A DNA stretch of 64,000 bases from Bacillota bacterium (GCA_017889705.1 JAGGAB010000006.1:1-64000), one strand, 5' to 3'; shown: positions 40,558 to 50,154, numbered from the stretch's first letter. Numbers and translations are program-made. Notes: a model not told the origin generated them from the letters alone.

Positions 40558-42213
40558 TTAGAATCCGGCAGCTTTAACTAATTCAACAGCTTGCTGCGGC
40601 AAATATACTTTGCCGTTCCGCGGTTCCCAAACGGCAATACCCTTCATTTCGTAACTTTTACCGTTTATTTTTATGACATTTTTGCTAATGGGAATCTCCG
40701 CTCTTTTGAAGCCTTTACTCACAATCAGCACTTTATTTTCTTTATCTGCGTCATCCACTCTAACGCTGGCGCCGATACTACTAAAAGCCTGAGCGGCTTC
40801 CGCAAACAGCTTGCTGTCCACTTCTTTGAGGTCAAAGCCTAAGGCTTTGGCGCTAATACGGGCAAGATCAGTATTTTCAATAATTCCCACAGGATGATTA
40901 GGACCATAGGCATATAAAAAGACATCTTCGCCAGTATGGCCGGTTGTCGTCCAACCGATAACAGAGCGCTTACTCAGCATCGGGCCGACAACGGCACTCA
41001 GAGTGCCTTTTTTTGCGGTTTGTATTGCCTTTACTTCATCAGCAGTCAATTCATCTATCCCATAATACTCACTCATAACCTGGCGAATAACACTTTCGTC
41101 TTTGCTGCCTTTTAACACACCTTCAATTCCTTCGCCAGTCAAAACAGCCTTTTTCAGCGGTACTAACAGTGATTCCAGCGAAGTTTTCGAATATGTTGCA
41201 TCTGTGGCCTTACTGCCAATGCTCATGCCGCCATTACTATGATCAGCAAAAGCCATTACCAAGGTATGGCCATCTTTTTTGGCAAAGTTTAATGCTGTCT
41301 GTACTGCGGCGTCATACGCCAGCACATCGCTGACAATGCCTTTAGGATCATTAGCATGAGATGCCCAATCAATTTTACTGGCTTCAACAAACAGGAAGAA
41401 TCCTTTTTTATTTTGTGACAAAATTTCAATGGCTTTGTTGGTCATTTCAGCCAGTGACGGCTCTTGCGGAGCTAACTGCTGACGGTCAGCATCATAGGCC
41501 ATAGCATCAGTCGCAAACATACCCCAAAGTTTTTTGCCTTTAAACCCGGCCATTTCTTCCTTGTTCTCGATAAATCCATACCCTTTGGCTTTTAACACGT
41601 CTATCAGATTTTCACCGTCACCACGCTTGCCACCTTGTTCCTTAGGCAACAGGTATTGCCGCCCGCCGCTTAATACAACATCTATATCAAGATATACCTG
41701 CTGCTCAGCAATTTCGTTGTAGTTATTTCTGTCCGGCCAGTGAGCAGAATAACTGGCCGGACTGGCGTGTTGAATGTTCGAGGTAGCAACGAGGCCTGTT
41801 GCCTTGCCAACTAATTCGGCACCTTCCAGCACACTGGGCACAGGCTTGGTTTTTAATGCCTCCTCTAGTTCCGGAATACCGGGAATTGTAACTTTGTCCG
41901 GCAATATGCCAATAAATTTGTCGCTTGTTTTATATCCGGTTGCAAAAGCGGTTGCCGCCGGCGCCGAGTCGGTAATAATCGATTCTGCCCCATAAGTTCT
42001 GACACCGCCTGCTAGTATTTCATCAAGAGAAAGAGGTGCGCCCTTATACCAGCGCGCAATCGTAGTATGAGTAGATCCTGTACCATCTGACATCAAGATA
42101 ATGACATTTTTTACCGGAGTGGGTTCGGCATAAACCACCCTCGGGAGAACTGCAGTAACAAGTAAAACCAAGAGCCAACTTGTCACCTTTTTAAGGGAAA
42201 ATGTTTTTTTCAA
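40558..42213 (-). CDS. Secreted alkaline phosphatase, PhoA family
   Basis: A 551-residue protein with a signal peptide (VTSWLLVLLVTAVLPRVVYA). It has the catalytic block NVIILMSDGTG, the nucleophile serine in ITDSAPAATAFATGYKT, FVEASKIDWASHAND and the metal-ligand histidine in TTTGHTGEDV. It hydrolyses phosphomonoesters outside the cytoplasmic membrane. About 65 C-terminal residues (NVIKINGKSYEMKGIAVWEPRNGKVYLP) look like a copper-amine-oxidase-N-type surface module. The start is TTG with AAAGGGGG upstream. It has its own promoter at 42255-42283. Confidence 0.9.
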   Translation of the reverse strand: MKKTFSLKKVTSWLLVLLVTAVLPRVVYAEPTPVKNVIILMSDGTGSTHTTIARWYKGAPLSLDEILAGGVRTYGAESIITDSAPAATAFATGYKTSDKFIGILPDKVTIPGIPELEEALKTKPVPSVLEGAELVGKATGLVATSNIQHASPASYSAHWPDRNNYNEIAEQQVYLDIDVVLSGGRQYLLPKEQGGKRGDGENLIDVLKAKGYGFIENKEEMAGFKGKKLWGMFATDAMAYDADRQQLAPQEPSLAEMTNKAIEILSQNKKGFFLFVEASKIDWASHANDPKGIVSDVLAYDAAVQTALNFAKKDGHTLVMAFADHSNGGMSIGSKATDATYSKTSLESLLVPLKKAVLTGEGIEGVLKGSKDESVIRQVMSEYYGIDELTADEVKAIQTAKKGTLSAVVGPMLSKRSVIGWTTTGHTGEDVFLYAYGPNHPVGIIENTDLARISAKALGFDLKEVDSKLFAEAAQAFSSIGASVRVDDADKENKVLIVSKGFKRAEIPISKNVIKINGKSYEMKGIAVWEPRNGKVYLPQQAVELVKAAGF

Positions 42214-42254
42214 CCCATAACCCCCTTTTTTTATTTGGTAAATTTTACAAGAAA

Positions 42255-42283
42255 ATTATACCATGTATAATTCTTACTGTCAT
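42255..42283 (-). promoter_or_regulatory. Promoter of the alkaline phosphatase gene
   Basis: On the minus strand ATGACA (42278-42283), a 17-bp spacer and TATAAT (42255-42260). It lies at and just before the end of the preceding response-regulator gene. No Pho box was recognised. Confidence 0.65.
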
Positions 42284-42292
42284 TATTTTCTC

Positions 42293-43084
42293 TTACTCTT
42301 GACTTTTGTCTTTTTCGGTGTCTGCCTGTTGCGACTGCACCTCTTCCTGCATATTCCTGACAAACACATGGCCATTCTCATAGTCAATTTCAATTTCATC
42401 ACCTACAATATTGGCCCATCGGTACTTATCATACTTTGCGTCCCACCACTGTTCACAAGCTGTCGACACTTCACCGATTTCCTGAATGATTTTATCATAC
42501 AGCGTACAGTATAACTCTTCCTTATCCATGTCAATAAGCCTTTTGAGTTGGCGCTTAAGCTCCGTTTTCCGGGTTGTCAAATGCTTAATAGATGCGGCCT
42601 CTTCGGCAGTGACCTTCCCGATCATCAGCTTTTCCCGCACTTTAGCAACCGGCTCATAAGCCTCCTCGACCACAGTCTGTGACTGCTCCTGCTTTCTTAC
42701 CGTGTTTAGAGCCTCCCGAACTTTTTCCGGCAAAATAGTTTGCAATTCCTGCGGTTTCAGCGGTTTAACCAGATAATCACAGGCTCCCAGTTCAAGCGCC
42801 TGTTTGATACTGGCCGCATCAGACACGGCAGAGTAAACAATTACGGGAATATGCTTATAAAGCACGCTTGCCTTAACTTCACGCAATATGTCAAAGCCTG
42901 CTTCTTCACCAGGCATGACAATATCTAAAATAATCAAATCAATCGGTTGGCTGTGAATGAGCTCCAAAGCATTAACTCCGTCTGCCGCTTCCAGAAAAGT
43001 AACATCAGGCAAGCCGCTGAGCGCCACTTTGACCACTTTTCGGTTTAAGAGAACATCATCCACCAACAATATCTGGTACGCCAT
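42293..43084 (-). CDS. Response regulator with an unassigned C-terminal domain
   Basis: A 263-residue protein. The receiver fills residues 1-125 (LLVDDV, LIILDIVMPG with the phospho-aspartate, VYSAVSD, YLVKPLKP). The second half is not a recognised DNA-binding or enzymatic output. It starts with a basic-acidic helical stretch (TTRKTELKRQLKRLIDMDKEELYCTLYDKIIQEIGEV) and includes CEQWWDAKYDKYRWANIVGDEIEIDYENG. The gene follows the hybrid kinase by 21 bp on the same strand, so that kinase is the probable partner through its HPt domain. Role unknown. Confidence 0.78.
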   Translation of the reverse strand: MAYQILLVDDVLLNRKVVKVALSGLPDVTFLEAADGVNALELIHSQPIDLIILDIVMPGEEAGFDILREVKASVLYKHIPVIVYSAVSDAASIKQALELGACDYLVKPLKPQELQTILPEKVREALNTVRKQEQSQTVVEEAYEPVAKVREKLMIGKVTAEEAASIKHLTTRKTELKRQLKRLIDMDKEELYCTLYDKIIQEIGEVSTACEQWWDAKYDKYRWANIVGDEIEIDYENGHVFVRNMQEEVQSQQADTEKDKSQE

Positions 43085-43105
43085 ATTCTCACCATACCCT
43101 TTACA

Positions 43106-45328
43106 TTATAATAATCTGGCGGCATTTCTCAAAGCTGCTGCCACCTGTATGCATTCCCTATCGATCTGGCTAATAAGCCGTCTTGCATCATTATAAGCTT
43201 CCTGCGCACTCGCTCTTTGCTCCAAGCTGCCGAATATTTCATACAGCCGCTTGGCGCCAATTGTGCCACTCATTGACTTTAGGCTGTGAGCCACCTCTTT
43301 TACCAATCCGGCATCACCGTCAAGTAGCGCCTGGCGTAGTTTATCGGTAAGCTGGGGCAACTCTTCCAGATACGCATCAATAAACATATCCAGTGTTGCC
43401 TGACCACTGTCTGCTAATACTTTTAATTCTTTAAGCACTTGCATTTCAATAATTTCTGCTTTTTCTTCCGGTAGCCAGCGTGCTAGCATGTTGGCAATAT
43501 CCTGAATAGAGACCGGCTTAACCAAACAATCATCCATACCAGTTGCCAAACACTGCTCCTGCTCTTGTGCCAGCGCCCTGCCTGTCAGCGCAATAATCGG
43601 CGTATGTTGTCCTGCAGCCATCTCCTGCTCCCGAATAAGCCGGGTAGCAGCCATTCCATCCAACAGCGGCAAACCACAGTCCATAAAAATAAGCTTGTAC
43701 ATTGATTTTCTGGCTTTTTTCACGGCTTCCTGTCCATTGCCAGCCAACTCAGTTGTTAAACCAAGATGTTTGAGCTGAGAGGTTATTACCTGCTGAATTA
43801 CCGGATTATCTTCAACAATCAGCACATCACCCGGATTATCCTGTTCATCCATAGTTCCTGACCGGAGCAACCAATCAGGAACTACGGGCATTGGTCGCCC
43901 AGTATTTGCCGCCGCCATAACCACAGGTTCATTATCTGCGTGGTCAATCGCCAGCGGCAAAGTAAACCAGAAAGCAGACCCTTGGCCTTTGCGGCTGACA
44001 ACTCCAATCTCACCGCCCATTAGCTTAATCAGACTGGCTGCTATAGATAGACCCAGACCGGTTCCCGTATATTTGCGAACATTGACTCCATCAACCTGAG
44101 AAAAGGGCTGGAACAACTTATTGATTTCCGCCTGATCTAAACCAATCCCGGTATCGGTAACCGTTATCTTAGCCTGCAGGCTGTCACCTTCCTGACTCAG
44201 ACATTCAACCGTGATTTCCACTTTTCCGGTTTCGGTAAATTTTATGGCATTGGCAACAAGATTTAGCAGAATCTGCTGTAACCGCATCGGGTCACCAATT
44301 ACTGCCGTCGGAATGTTCTTATCTATGACTAGCGTTAATGCCAGACCTTTGCTCAACGCAGTTGCCCGCAGCATATTGATAGCCCCCTCAACCAGGGGAT
44401 AAAAAGCAAAATTTATCTTCTCAACTGTCATTTTATTGGCTTCAATTTTGGAAAAGTCCAAAACCTCGTTCAGCACGGTTAACAAAGACTGGGCCGAATA
44501 ACCGATAGCACTTATATAGTCACGCTGACGCCGATCCAACAAGGTGGTTTCCAAGAGCTCGCCCAAACCCAAAATACCATTAACCGGAGTGCGGATTTCA
44601 TGGCTCAAATAAGCTATGAAATCACTTTTGGCCTGACTGACAGCTACGACCGCCTCTTTGGCCTGCTTCTCTGCCAGGTATATCCTGCCGGCAGCTTTAG
44701 ATGAGACATGCTGTGCATACAGCAGAGCATAGATAACCAGCAGTACGGCCAGTGTAACTCCACCCACAATCAGGCGTGTAGTGTTTACCGCACTCTCCCA
44801 GTCACGGCCAGCAATATCCATCCCCAGTACGGCAACCACTTTTCCGTCTGCCGGATTGCGCACACTTGCTAGCCCTGATACCCAAACCCCATAGGCATCA
44901 GCCAGCGGCCCCTCCACAAAGGCTTGTCCATCAGAAAAAATCTGAACCAATTCGTCAGATGCCTCACTGTATTCATGCCCAGGCGGCGAATACGCTTCTG
45001 ATGACACCGGCTCGGAGTCTAACAAAAACACGATCCTGTCATCTACTTTTTTCATTAAATATATAAAGCGGCAATCGGTATTAAGCGCCCGGGTCGCTAT
45101 CAATTGCTCCCGCAAATAGGCAAAGTCGGGCGAATGACTGTCAGCTTCCGTTGCCGTCAGGCGCTCTACCCGTTCATAACTAATCATCGTTGCGGCTGTT
45201 ATTGCCCGCAGCATGAGCTTGCTCCGCAATTCCTCTTGGGTTTGTTTTACTGCCAGGGTCATCCCTAGCCAGCCAGCCAATAATACCAGCACTGTAAGTA
45301 GTATCAGCAAACGCCGGTAGTTGCTCAA
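43106..45328 (-). CDS. Hybrid sensor histidine kinase with receiver and HPt domains
   Basis: A 740-residue phosphorelay kinase. Membrane helices at about 6-26 and 186-207 enclose a Cache-like sensor (LNTDCRFIYLMKKVDDRIVFLLDSEP, VRNPADGKVVAVLGMDI). Then HisKA (SHEIRTPVN), HATPase (NLVANAIKFTETG, DTGIGL, GTGLGLSI), a receiver (DVLIVEDNPV, IFMDCGLPLLDG, CLVKPVS) and a C-terminal HPt (VKEVAHSLKSMSGTIGA). It can run a His-Asp-His relay to a separate regulator, most simply the one encoded 21 bp downstream. The TTG start follows GGGGAGGG. Confidence 0.92.
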   Translation of the reverse strand: MSNYRRLLILLTVLVLLAGWLGMTLAVKQTQEELRSKLMLRAITAATMISYERVERLTATEADSHSPDFAYLREQLIATRALNTDCRFIYLMKKVDDRIVFLLDSEPVSSEAYSPPGHEYSEASDELVQIFSDGQAFVEGPLADAYGVWVSGLASVRNPADGKVVAVLGMDIAGRDWESAVNTTRLIVGGVTLAVLLVIYALLYAQHVSSKAAGRIYLAEKQAKEAVVAVSQAKSDFIAYLSHEIRTPVNGILGLGELLETTLLDRRQRDYISAIGYSAQSLLTVLNEVLDFSKIEANKMTVEKINFAFYPLVEGAINMLRATALSKGLALTLVIDKNIPTAVIGDPMRLQQILLNLVANAIKFTETGKVEITVECLSQEGDSLQAKITVTDTGIGLDQAEINKLFQPFSQVDGVNVRKYTGTGLGLSIAASLIKLMGGEIGVVSRKGQGSAFWFTLPLAIDHADNEPVVMAAANTGRPMPVVPDWLLRSGTMDEQDNPGDVLIVEDNPVIQQVITSQLKHLGLTTELAGNGQEAVKKARKSMYKLIFMDCGLPLLDGMAATRLIREQEMAAGQHTPIIALTGRALAQEQEQCLATGMDDCLVKPVSIQDIANMLARWLPEEKAEIIEMQVLKELKVLADSGQATLDMFIDAYLEELPQLTDKLRQALLDGDAGLVKEVAHSLKSMSGTIGAKRLYEIFGSLEQRASAQEAYNDARRLISQIDRECIQVAAALRNAARLL

Positions 45329-45474
45329 ATCCTGCCCTCCCCATACCCATGAACATACTATATCGTATTTGGAAAATTCGCCATGATTTGGAGTTTTTCC
45401 TGTTAAGTGTTAATTTTCCCTTACGATTATACTTAGTCTTTTTTTCGGATACACTAGCGGCGGAGGGATGTAAC

Positions 45475-45867
45475 ATGAATAACATTATTTGTATGAGCTG
45501 CCATAACTACTTGCCGGCAGAAGTAACCGCTTGTCCCGGCTGCGGCACCGAAATTATTTACGACGGAGAACACAAAAACATTATTGACCGCCTGCAACCC
45601 AACTGCCTGATTCATCGCTACGAAGGTTCCGACCTTCTGGAGCCGGCAGTCCTTATCAAAGAAACTAAGGCCAACTGCAAAGTAGCCACTAAGCTTAAAG
45701 AATATGCCCACCCGGTTACTCTGCCAAAAAATAAAGTGTTTAGCTTTGATTCCAAAATTCTAGGCTCGGTCCAGGCTTTGCGCAATGAACGGACAGCCAC
45801 CATGTACCGGTATGACCAGCTAATTCAATCCCACTGGCAAAATCTAAAGCCCTATAATAATCAGTAA
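45475..45867 (+). CDS. Small zinc-ribbon protein of unknown function
   Basis: A 130-residue protein not matched to a named family. Two CxxC pairs at the N-terminus (CMSC at 6-9 and CPGC at 20-23) form a likely zinc ribbon. The remainder is a mixed region (IHRYEGSDLLEPAVLIKETKANCKVATKLKEYAHPVTLPKNKVF) with no membrane segment. The ATG at 45475 follows GGAGGG. It faces the hybrid kinase gene divergently and converges with the polysaccharide deacetylase gene 3 bp away. Confidence 0.7.
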   Translation: MNNIICMSCHNYLPAEVTACPGCGTEIIYDGEHKNIIDRLQPNCLIHRYEGSDLLEPAVLIKETKANCKVATKLKEYAHPVTLPKNKVFSFDSKILGSVQALRNERTATMYRYDQLIQSHWQNLKPYNNQ

Positions 45868-45870
45868 CAG

Positions 45871-46593
45871 CTATTCCCGTTCTTCGTAATAGCGCATCAG
45901 GTCACTCATAATCAGAAACTGATAGCCCTGACTTTGCAGTTTGTCAATAATAATGGCTGCTGCCTGCGCAGTAGGCAGCGGATATTGCCCATCATGCATC
46001 AGGATAATTGCGCCAGGCTTGACTTGTTTCAGCACATTCTGCACCACAGTGTCAACCGGCGGCTGCCGCCAGTCACCGGCATCAACCGACCATAACACCG
46101 TAATATAGCCACGCTGACGGGCAAGTGCTACCAGCGCATCATTGTAAGCCCCATCCGGCGGTCTAAAGAAACCAGGGCTAGGTGCCGCCAGTTTCTGCAG
46201 CAAGCTTTCAAATCGGTCAAATTCTCCATTTACTTCGGCTTGTGTCAATCTATTTAACCGTTGATGACTAAAGGCATGGCAAGCTATTTCATGGCCATCG
46301 CCCACCGCTTGGACAATAATTTCCGGATGTGCTTCGGCATTGATTCCCAGTACAAAAAAAGTGGCTTTAACTTGCTTTGCCTTTAACACTGCCAACAATT
46401 CAGGCGTTGTTTTATTATGAGGCCCATCATCAATGGTAAGCGCTACAACCTTGTGAGCGGTAGGAATACTTTTGATCACTTGGTTTTTGTCTTCAAGCCC
46501 AGCGGTAACTTCATATAACAAACTACACGCAGCACCAATAACAAGTACAGCAATACTAAACAGATTACGTCTCAGCCGACTTTGCAAATTCAT
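45871..46593 (-). CDS. Polysaccharide deacetylase (NodB fold)
   Basis: A 240-residue protein with an N-terminal membrane anchor or signal (LFSIAVLVIGAACSLLYEV) and a NodB domain. Motif 1 is LTIDDGPHNKTT (catalytic and metal aspartates), motif 2 HAFSHQRLN (metal histidines), motif 3 FRPPDGAYN, and the late motifs LWSVDAGDW and ILMHDG are present. It resembles sporulation or peptidoglycan deacetylases of the PdaA/PdaB type, which act on cell-wall glycan outside the membrane. It is divergent from a D,D-carboxypeptidase gene, a consistent cell-wall context. Confidence 0.88.
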   Translation of the reverse strand: MNLQSRLRRNLFSIAVLVIGAACSLLYEVTAGLEDKNQVIKSIPTAHKVVALTIDDGPHNKTTPELLAVLKAKQVKATFFVLGINAEAHPEIIVQAVGDGHEIACHAFSHQRLNRLTQAEVNGEFDRFESLLQKLAAPSPGFFRPPDGAYNDALVALARQRGYITVLWSVDAGDWRQPPVDTVVQNVLKQVKPGAIILMHDGQYPLPTAQAAAIIIDKLQSQGYQFLIMSDLMRYYEERE

Positions 46594-46692
46594 CCTCTCC
46601 CCTGTTAAAATGTTCTGATTGATACTACGCCAATAAGAGATTAGATATGACCGAGACAGTATTTTTCACCAACAATCATAAGGAGGCTTTCC

Positions 46693-47850
46693 ATGTCCCG
46701 CAGCTTACCACGCTATATTCTTTTGTTAGTTGCCTGCCTACTGCTGATAACTGATACCGTTTGGGCCGCACCGCCGGCACTGTCTGCCCAGGGAGCAGTT
46801 TTAATGGATGCCAAAACCGGTCAAATCCTCGTTGACCGCAACATGAACAAAAAACTAGCACCTGCCAGCACTACCAAAATCATGACTGCCATTATTGCCA
46901 TCGAAAGCGGCCGCCTGGACGAAATCACGCGCGTGAGCGCCCATGCCGCTGCCACCCGCGGGTCTTCTCTTGATCTGTATCCCGGCCAACTTATATCACT
47001 GCGCGAATTGGTTACAGGCTTACTGCTTCGCTCAGGCAACGATGCCGCTGTTGCTATTGCCGAACACCTTGCTGGCTCAGTTGATGGTTTTGTCAGCCTT
47101 ATGAACCAGAAAGCCATAAGTATGGGTGCCATTCATACCCACTTTGAAAATCCCCATGGCCTCAGCGCCCCCAATCATCTGTCAACCGCCTATGATTTGG
47201 CCGCAATAACCCGCTATGCCCTGATAAACCCAACTTTTTCCCAGTTGGTCAGTACCAAGGAAACTGCTATTGAATGGCTTGACCGCAAAGGCAACAGCCA
47301 CAACCGCAATCTCCGCAATACCAATAAACTCTTATGGATGCTGGCAGATGCCGACGGCGTAAAAACCGGCACAACCAACCAAGCCGGACCCTGCCTAATA
47401 TCAAGCGCGACCCGCGATAATCAAAAATTAATTGCCGTTGTCCTGCATGACCATTCTCGCTGGTATGATTCTATGCAATTGTTAACATACGGCTTTGCTA
47501 CTTATGAATTGTATGATTATGCCGAAGACGGCACCATATTTACTTCACTGCCAATTGAAAATGGATTGAGCGACATGCTGGATGTGTGGGTAGCCGGTCC
47601 TGCTTCATTGGTGGTTGCCGCAGCAGATCGCGAATCCGTAACCGTAGAAGTTGATTTGCCGGAAAAAATTAAGGCCCCGGTATACCAGGGCCAAAAAATT
47701 GGTGAAATCATATTTTATTCCCAAGACAAGGCCGTTAAAACCGTCGATCTGGTCGCTGGCAATGCTGTTGAAGAAAGCACGCTGAATAAACTCCTGCTCC
47801 GGCACTGGCTAACTACCCTGCGGCATTTGTCAAGCTGGGGCCTGTTATAG
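46693..47850 (+). CDS. D-alanyl-D-alanine carboxypeptidase, PBP5/DacF type
   Basis: A 385-residue class-S11 carboxypeptidase. A signal peptide (ILLLVACLLLITDTVWA) precedes the catalytic domain with SxxK as STTK (PASTTKIM), SGN as RSGNDAAV, and KTG as VKTGTTN. A PBP5-C beta domain follows, then an amphipathic C-terminal tail (RHWLTTLRHLSSWGLL) that likely docks on the membrane. It trims the terminal D-Ala from peptidoglycan stem peptides. Spore-forming bacteria use DacF/DacB relatives in cortex synthesis. The start ATG follows AAGGAGG. Confidence 0.92.
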   Translation: MSRSLPRYILLLVACLLLITDTVWAAPPALSAQGAVLMDAKTGQILVDRNMNKKLAPASTTKIMTAIIAIESGRLDEITRVSAHAAATRGSSLDLYPGQLISLRELVTGLLLRSGNDAAVAIAEHLAGSVDGFVSLMNQKAISMGAIHTHFENPHGLSAPNHLSTAYDLAAITRYALINPTFSQLVSTKETAIEWLDRKGNSHNRNLRNTNKLLWMLADADGVKTGTTNQAGPCLISSATRDNQKLIAVVLHDHSRWYDSMQLLTYGFATYELYDYAEDGTIFTSLPIENGLSDMLDVWVAGPASLVVAAADRESVTVEVDLPEKIKAPVYQGQKIGEIIFYSQDKAVKTVDLVAGNAVEESTLNKLLLRHWLTTLRHLSSWGLL

Positions 47851-47857
47851 AGTTTTT

Positions 47858-48637
47858 TTAAAAAGGCTTCCGATAGAAAAACGGCAAATAATGCGCAAAG
47901 CCAATATCGCGGAAATTCAAAATAGCCTCTGTACCACCGACAAACAATACTCCGCCCGGTTTCAGCGAAGCGAAGAAACGACGATAAAGACCGTCTTTAG
48001 CTTCTTCGGTAAAGTAAATAACAACATTACGGCACAAGATAAGATCAAAGCCGGTTTCAAACTTATCGACAAGCAAATTATGCTGCTTAAATTCTACTCT
48101 TGCTCTGATGTCATCCTGAACAGTAGATTGACCGTCTGCCTGCGCAAAATACTTTTTAAGCCGGGCAGGCGGTATATTTTTTAGTTCATTAGCCGTATAT
48201 GTCCCCTGTCTGGCCTTAGCCAGCATTTCCACATCAAGATCTGTTGCCAAAATCCGATGTTTGGTCTGCGGTGTAAGCTCGTTGAGCATAATGGCCAGTG
48301 AATATGGTTCAGCACCAATTGAACAGCCGGCACTCCAGATTGACAGTTTGCTACTCTGCTTTAACAAGTCCGGGATTACCTTTTTTTCAAGCTCGTCAAA
48401 CTTCTCGGGTGTCCGGAAAAATTCAGTTACATTAATTGTTAAAAAGTCAATGAAATCCTTATATAGCTTCGGGTTAGTTTCCAGTTTTCCAAAAAAATCA
48501 AGATATCCGCTTGCCCCGTGGCGACTCATCATATTGCCAATACGCCGCTGCATCTGCGCTGGTTTATAATCATTCAGATTAATTCCTGATTTGGCGTGAA
48601 GCTTTTGCTTAAACTGCTCCCAGTCTTTATCGCTCAT
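47858..48637 (-). CDS. cheR: Chemotaxis protein methyltransferase CheR
   Basis: A 259-residue SAM-dependent methyltransferase that methylates glutamates of chemoreceptors. The all-alpha N-terminal domain (QMQRRIGNMMSRHGASGYLDFF) and the catalytic domain (SIWSAGCSIGAEPYSLAIML, ILATDLDVEML, DLILCRNVVIYFT) are both intact. It is isolated from other che genes here but could modify the chemoreceptor encoded at 19.9-21.6 kb. The ATG follows AGGGGG. Confidence 0.95.
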   Translation of the reverse strand: MSDKDWEQFKQKLHAKSGINLNDYKPAQMQRRIGNMMSRHGASGYLDFFGKLETNPKLYKDFIDFLTINVTEFFRTPEKFDELEKKVIPDLLKQSSKLSIWSAGCSIGAEPYSLAIMLNELTPQTKHRILATDLDVEMLAKARQGTYTANELKNIPPARLKKYFAQADGQSTVQDDIRARVEFKQHNLLVDKFETGFDLILCRNVVIYFTEEAKDGLYRRFFASLKPGGVLFVGGTEAILNFRDIGFAHYLPFFYRKPF

Positions 48638-48751
48638 GGTAACCCCCTGTTGTTACTATCAATATTCTCTAACTTGTTTTGGTGAATTCGACACAAGACG
48701 TCATTTTTCCTACTTGGTTCCCGGCTTTTTTTAACTACCTACCATTAAAGC

Positions 48752-48783
48752 AAAAAAGCAGCCGGCATTGCGACTGCTTTTTT
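48752..48783 (-). terminator. Intrinsic terminator of ald
   Basis: AAAAAAGCAG (48752-48761) pairs with CTGCTTTTTT (48774-48783) and ends in a T-tract on the minus strand, 15 bp past the ald stop. Confidence 0.85.
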
Positions 48784-48798
48784 GTTTTAAAATTCCTG

Positions 48799-49914
48799 TT
48801 ATGCCAAAACTTCTTCTACCGGCGTAAACGGAAGATTGTGAGCTTCCGCTACCCCCTTAAATGTGACTTTGCCATCATAAACATTGAGGCCTTTAGCCAG
48901 ACCAGGATCGGCCTTAAGTGCCTCTTTCCAGCCTTTATCGGCTATTTTCAAAGCATAGTTGATAGTAGCATTGGTCAGTGCAAAGGTTGAAGTCCGGGCA
49001 ACCGCCCCCGGCATATTGGCCACAGAATAATGAACAACACCATATTTCACATACGTAGGCTCACTGTGGGTAGTGACCCGGTCAATAGTCTCAACCGAAC
49101 CGCCCTGGTCGATAGCCACGTCAACAATAACCGAACCTGGTTCCATGGTTTTAACCATTTCCTCACTAACCAGCTTAGGCGCTTTTTCTCCAGGCAGTAA
49201 CACAGCACCGACCAACAAATCGGCCTGCTTAACCCAGTTGGCAATATTGTAGCTATTGGACATTACCGTTGTCACCCGTCCGCCGAAAATGTCGTCCAAA
49301 TAGACCAGCCGCTCACCTGACTTATCAATAACAGTTACGCGCGCACCCATGCCTACTGCCATTTTGGCCGCATTAGTGCCTACAATACCGCCACCGATAA
49401 TAACAACTTGCGCCGATTCAACCCCAGGTACACCGCCAAGCAAAATGCCTTTGCCGCCAAATGGTTTTTCAAGACAGTGCGCCCCCACTTGCACTGCCAT
49501 TCTTCCTGCCACTTCGCTCATAGGTGCTAGCAAAGGCAGCGTATGATTATGTTCGATAGTCTCATAGGCAATACCAATAACCTTCTTCGCCAGCAACGCC
49601 TCAGTCAGTTCCGGTTCGGGAGCTAAATGCAGATAAGTAAACAGAATTTGTCCCTCATGGAACAAATCATATTCCGGCGCCAAAGGTTCTTTCACCTTAA
49701 TAATCATTTCGGACTTATCAAATAGCGCTTTTTTATCGGCAATAATCTCTCCGCCGGCTTTTACATAGCTTTCATCGGAAAAACCACTGCCAATACCGGC
49801 GTTTTGTTCAACAAGCACGATATGTCCGGCTTTTTTCAATGTCTCTGTTCCTGCCGGAGTTAGTCCCACCCTGTTCTCGTTGTTTTTAATTTCTTTTGCT
49901 ACACCAATAATCAT
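48799..49914 (-). CDS. ald: Alanine dehydrogenase
   Basis: A 371-residue NAD-dependent L-alanine dehydrogenase (alanine to pyruvate and ammonia). It begins [22 protein letters not shown]; the NAD domain has the glycine-rich loop [28 protein letters not shown], and [12 protein letters not shown] is the conserved late block. The ATG at 49914 follows GAGGAGG. Upstream lie a sigma-54 promoter and three enhancer-like dyads, so activation by an NtrC-type regulator is expected. The alanine symporter gene is next upstream and alanine racemase follows that, all on one strand. Confidence 0.95.
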   Translation of the reverse strand: MIIGVAKEIKNNENRVGLTPAGTETLKKAGHIVLVEQNAGIGSGFSDESYVKAGGEIIADKKALFDKSEMIIKVKEPLAPEYDLFHEGQILFTYLHLAPEPELTEALLAKKVIGIAYETIEHNHTLPLLAPMSEVAGRMAVQVGAHCLEKPFGGKGILLGGVPGVESAQVVIIGGGIVGTNAAKMAVGMGARVTVIDKSGERLVYLDDIFGGRVTTVMSNSYNIANWVKQADLLVGAVLLPGEKAPKLVSEEMVKTMEPGSVIVDVAIDQGGSVETIDRVTTHSEPTYVKYGVVHYSVANMPGAVARTSTFALTNATINYALKIADKGWKEALKADPGLAKGLNVYDGKVTFKGVAEAHNLPFTPVEEVLA

Positions 49915-49975
49915 ACTCTTAGCCTCCTCATCAGTATCCGCTGCTGCACAGCACAACTTATCTTATTACACATAT

Positions 49976-49992
49976 TGCAAAATTCATGCCAA
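49976..49992 (-). promoter_or_regulatory. Sigma-54 promoter of ald
   Basis: On the minus strand TTGGCATGAATTTTGCA, with GG and GC at the exact -24/-12 spacing. The predicted start near 49965 leaves a leader of about 50 bp containing the ribosome-binding site. Confidence 0.8.
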
Positions 49993-50092
49993 CCTATTTG
50001 TAATATGTGAAATATCTACTGATGCTTCAAAGCCTTGTATTTAGGCATCCCGGTATTTAACAGCTGGCTATTAACTGACTATTTTGCATGAT

Positions 50093-50154
50093 TGGAAACC
50101 TTAGTTTCCACTGATTTGGAAATTATAGGAACCAGTTGGAATCTTTTGTTTCCA
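50093..50154. promoter_or_regulatory. Three phased enhancer-like dyads upstream of ald
   Basis: Three 18-bp elements: TGGAAACCTTAGTTTCCA (50093-50110, perfect dyad), TGGAAATTATAGGAACCA (50117-50134, degenerate) and TGGAATCTTTTGTTTCCA (50137-50154, near-perfect). Centres lie about 137, 161 and 181 bp before the predicted ald start, typical for sigma-54 enhancer-binding proteins. Confidence 0.7.

Noticed and set aside
50093-50154. CRISPR-like short repeats upstream of ald
   Set aside because: The three elements are imperfect 18-bp dyads with 2-6 bp between them, which fits regulator sites and not repeat-spacer arrays.
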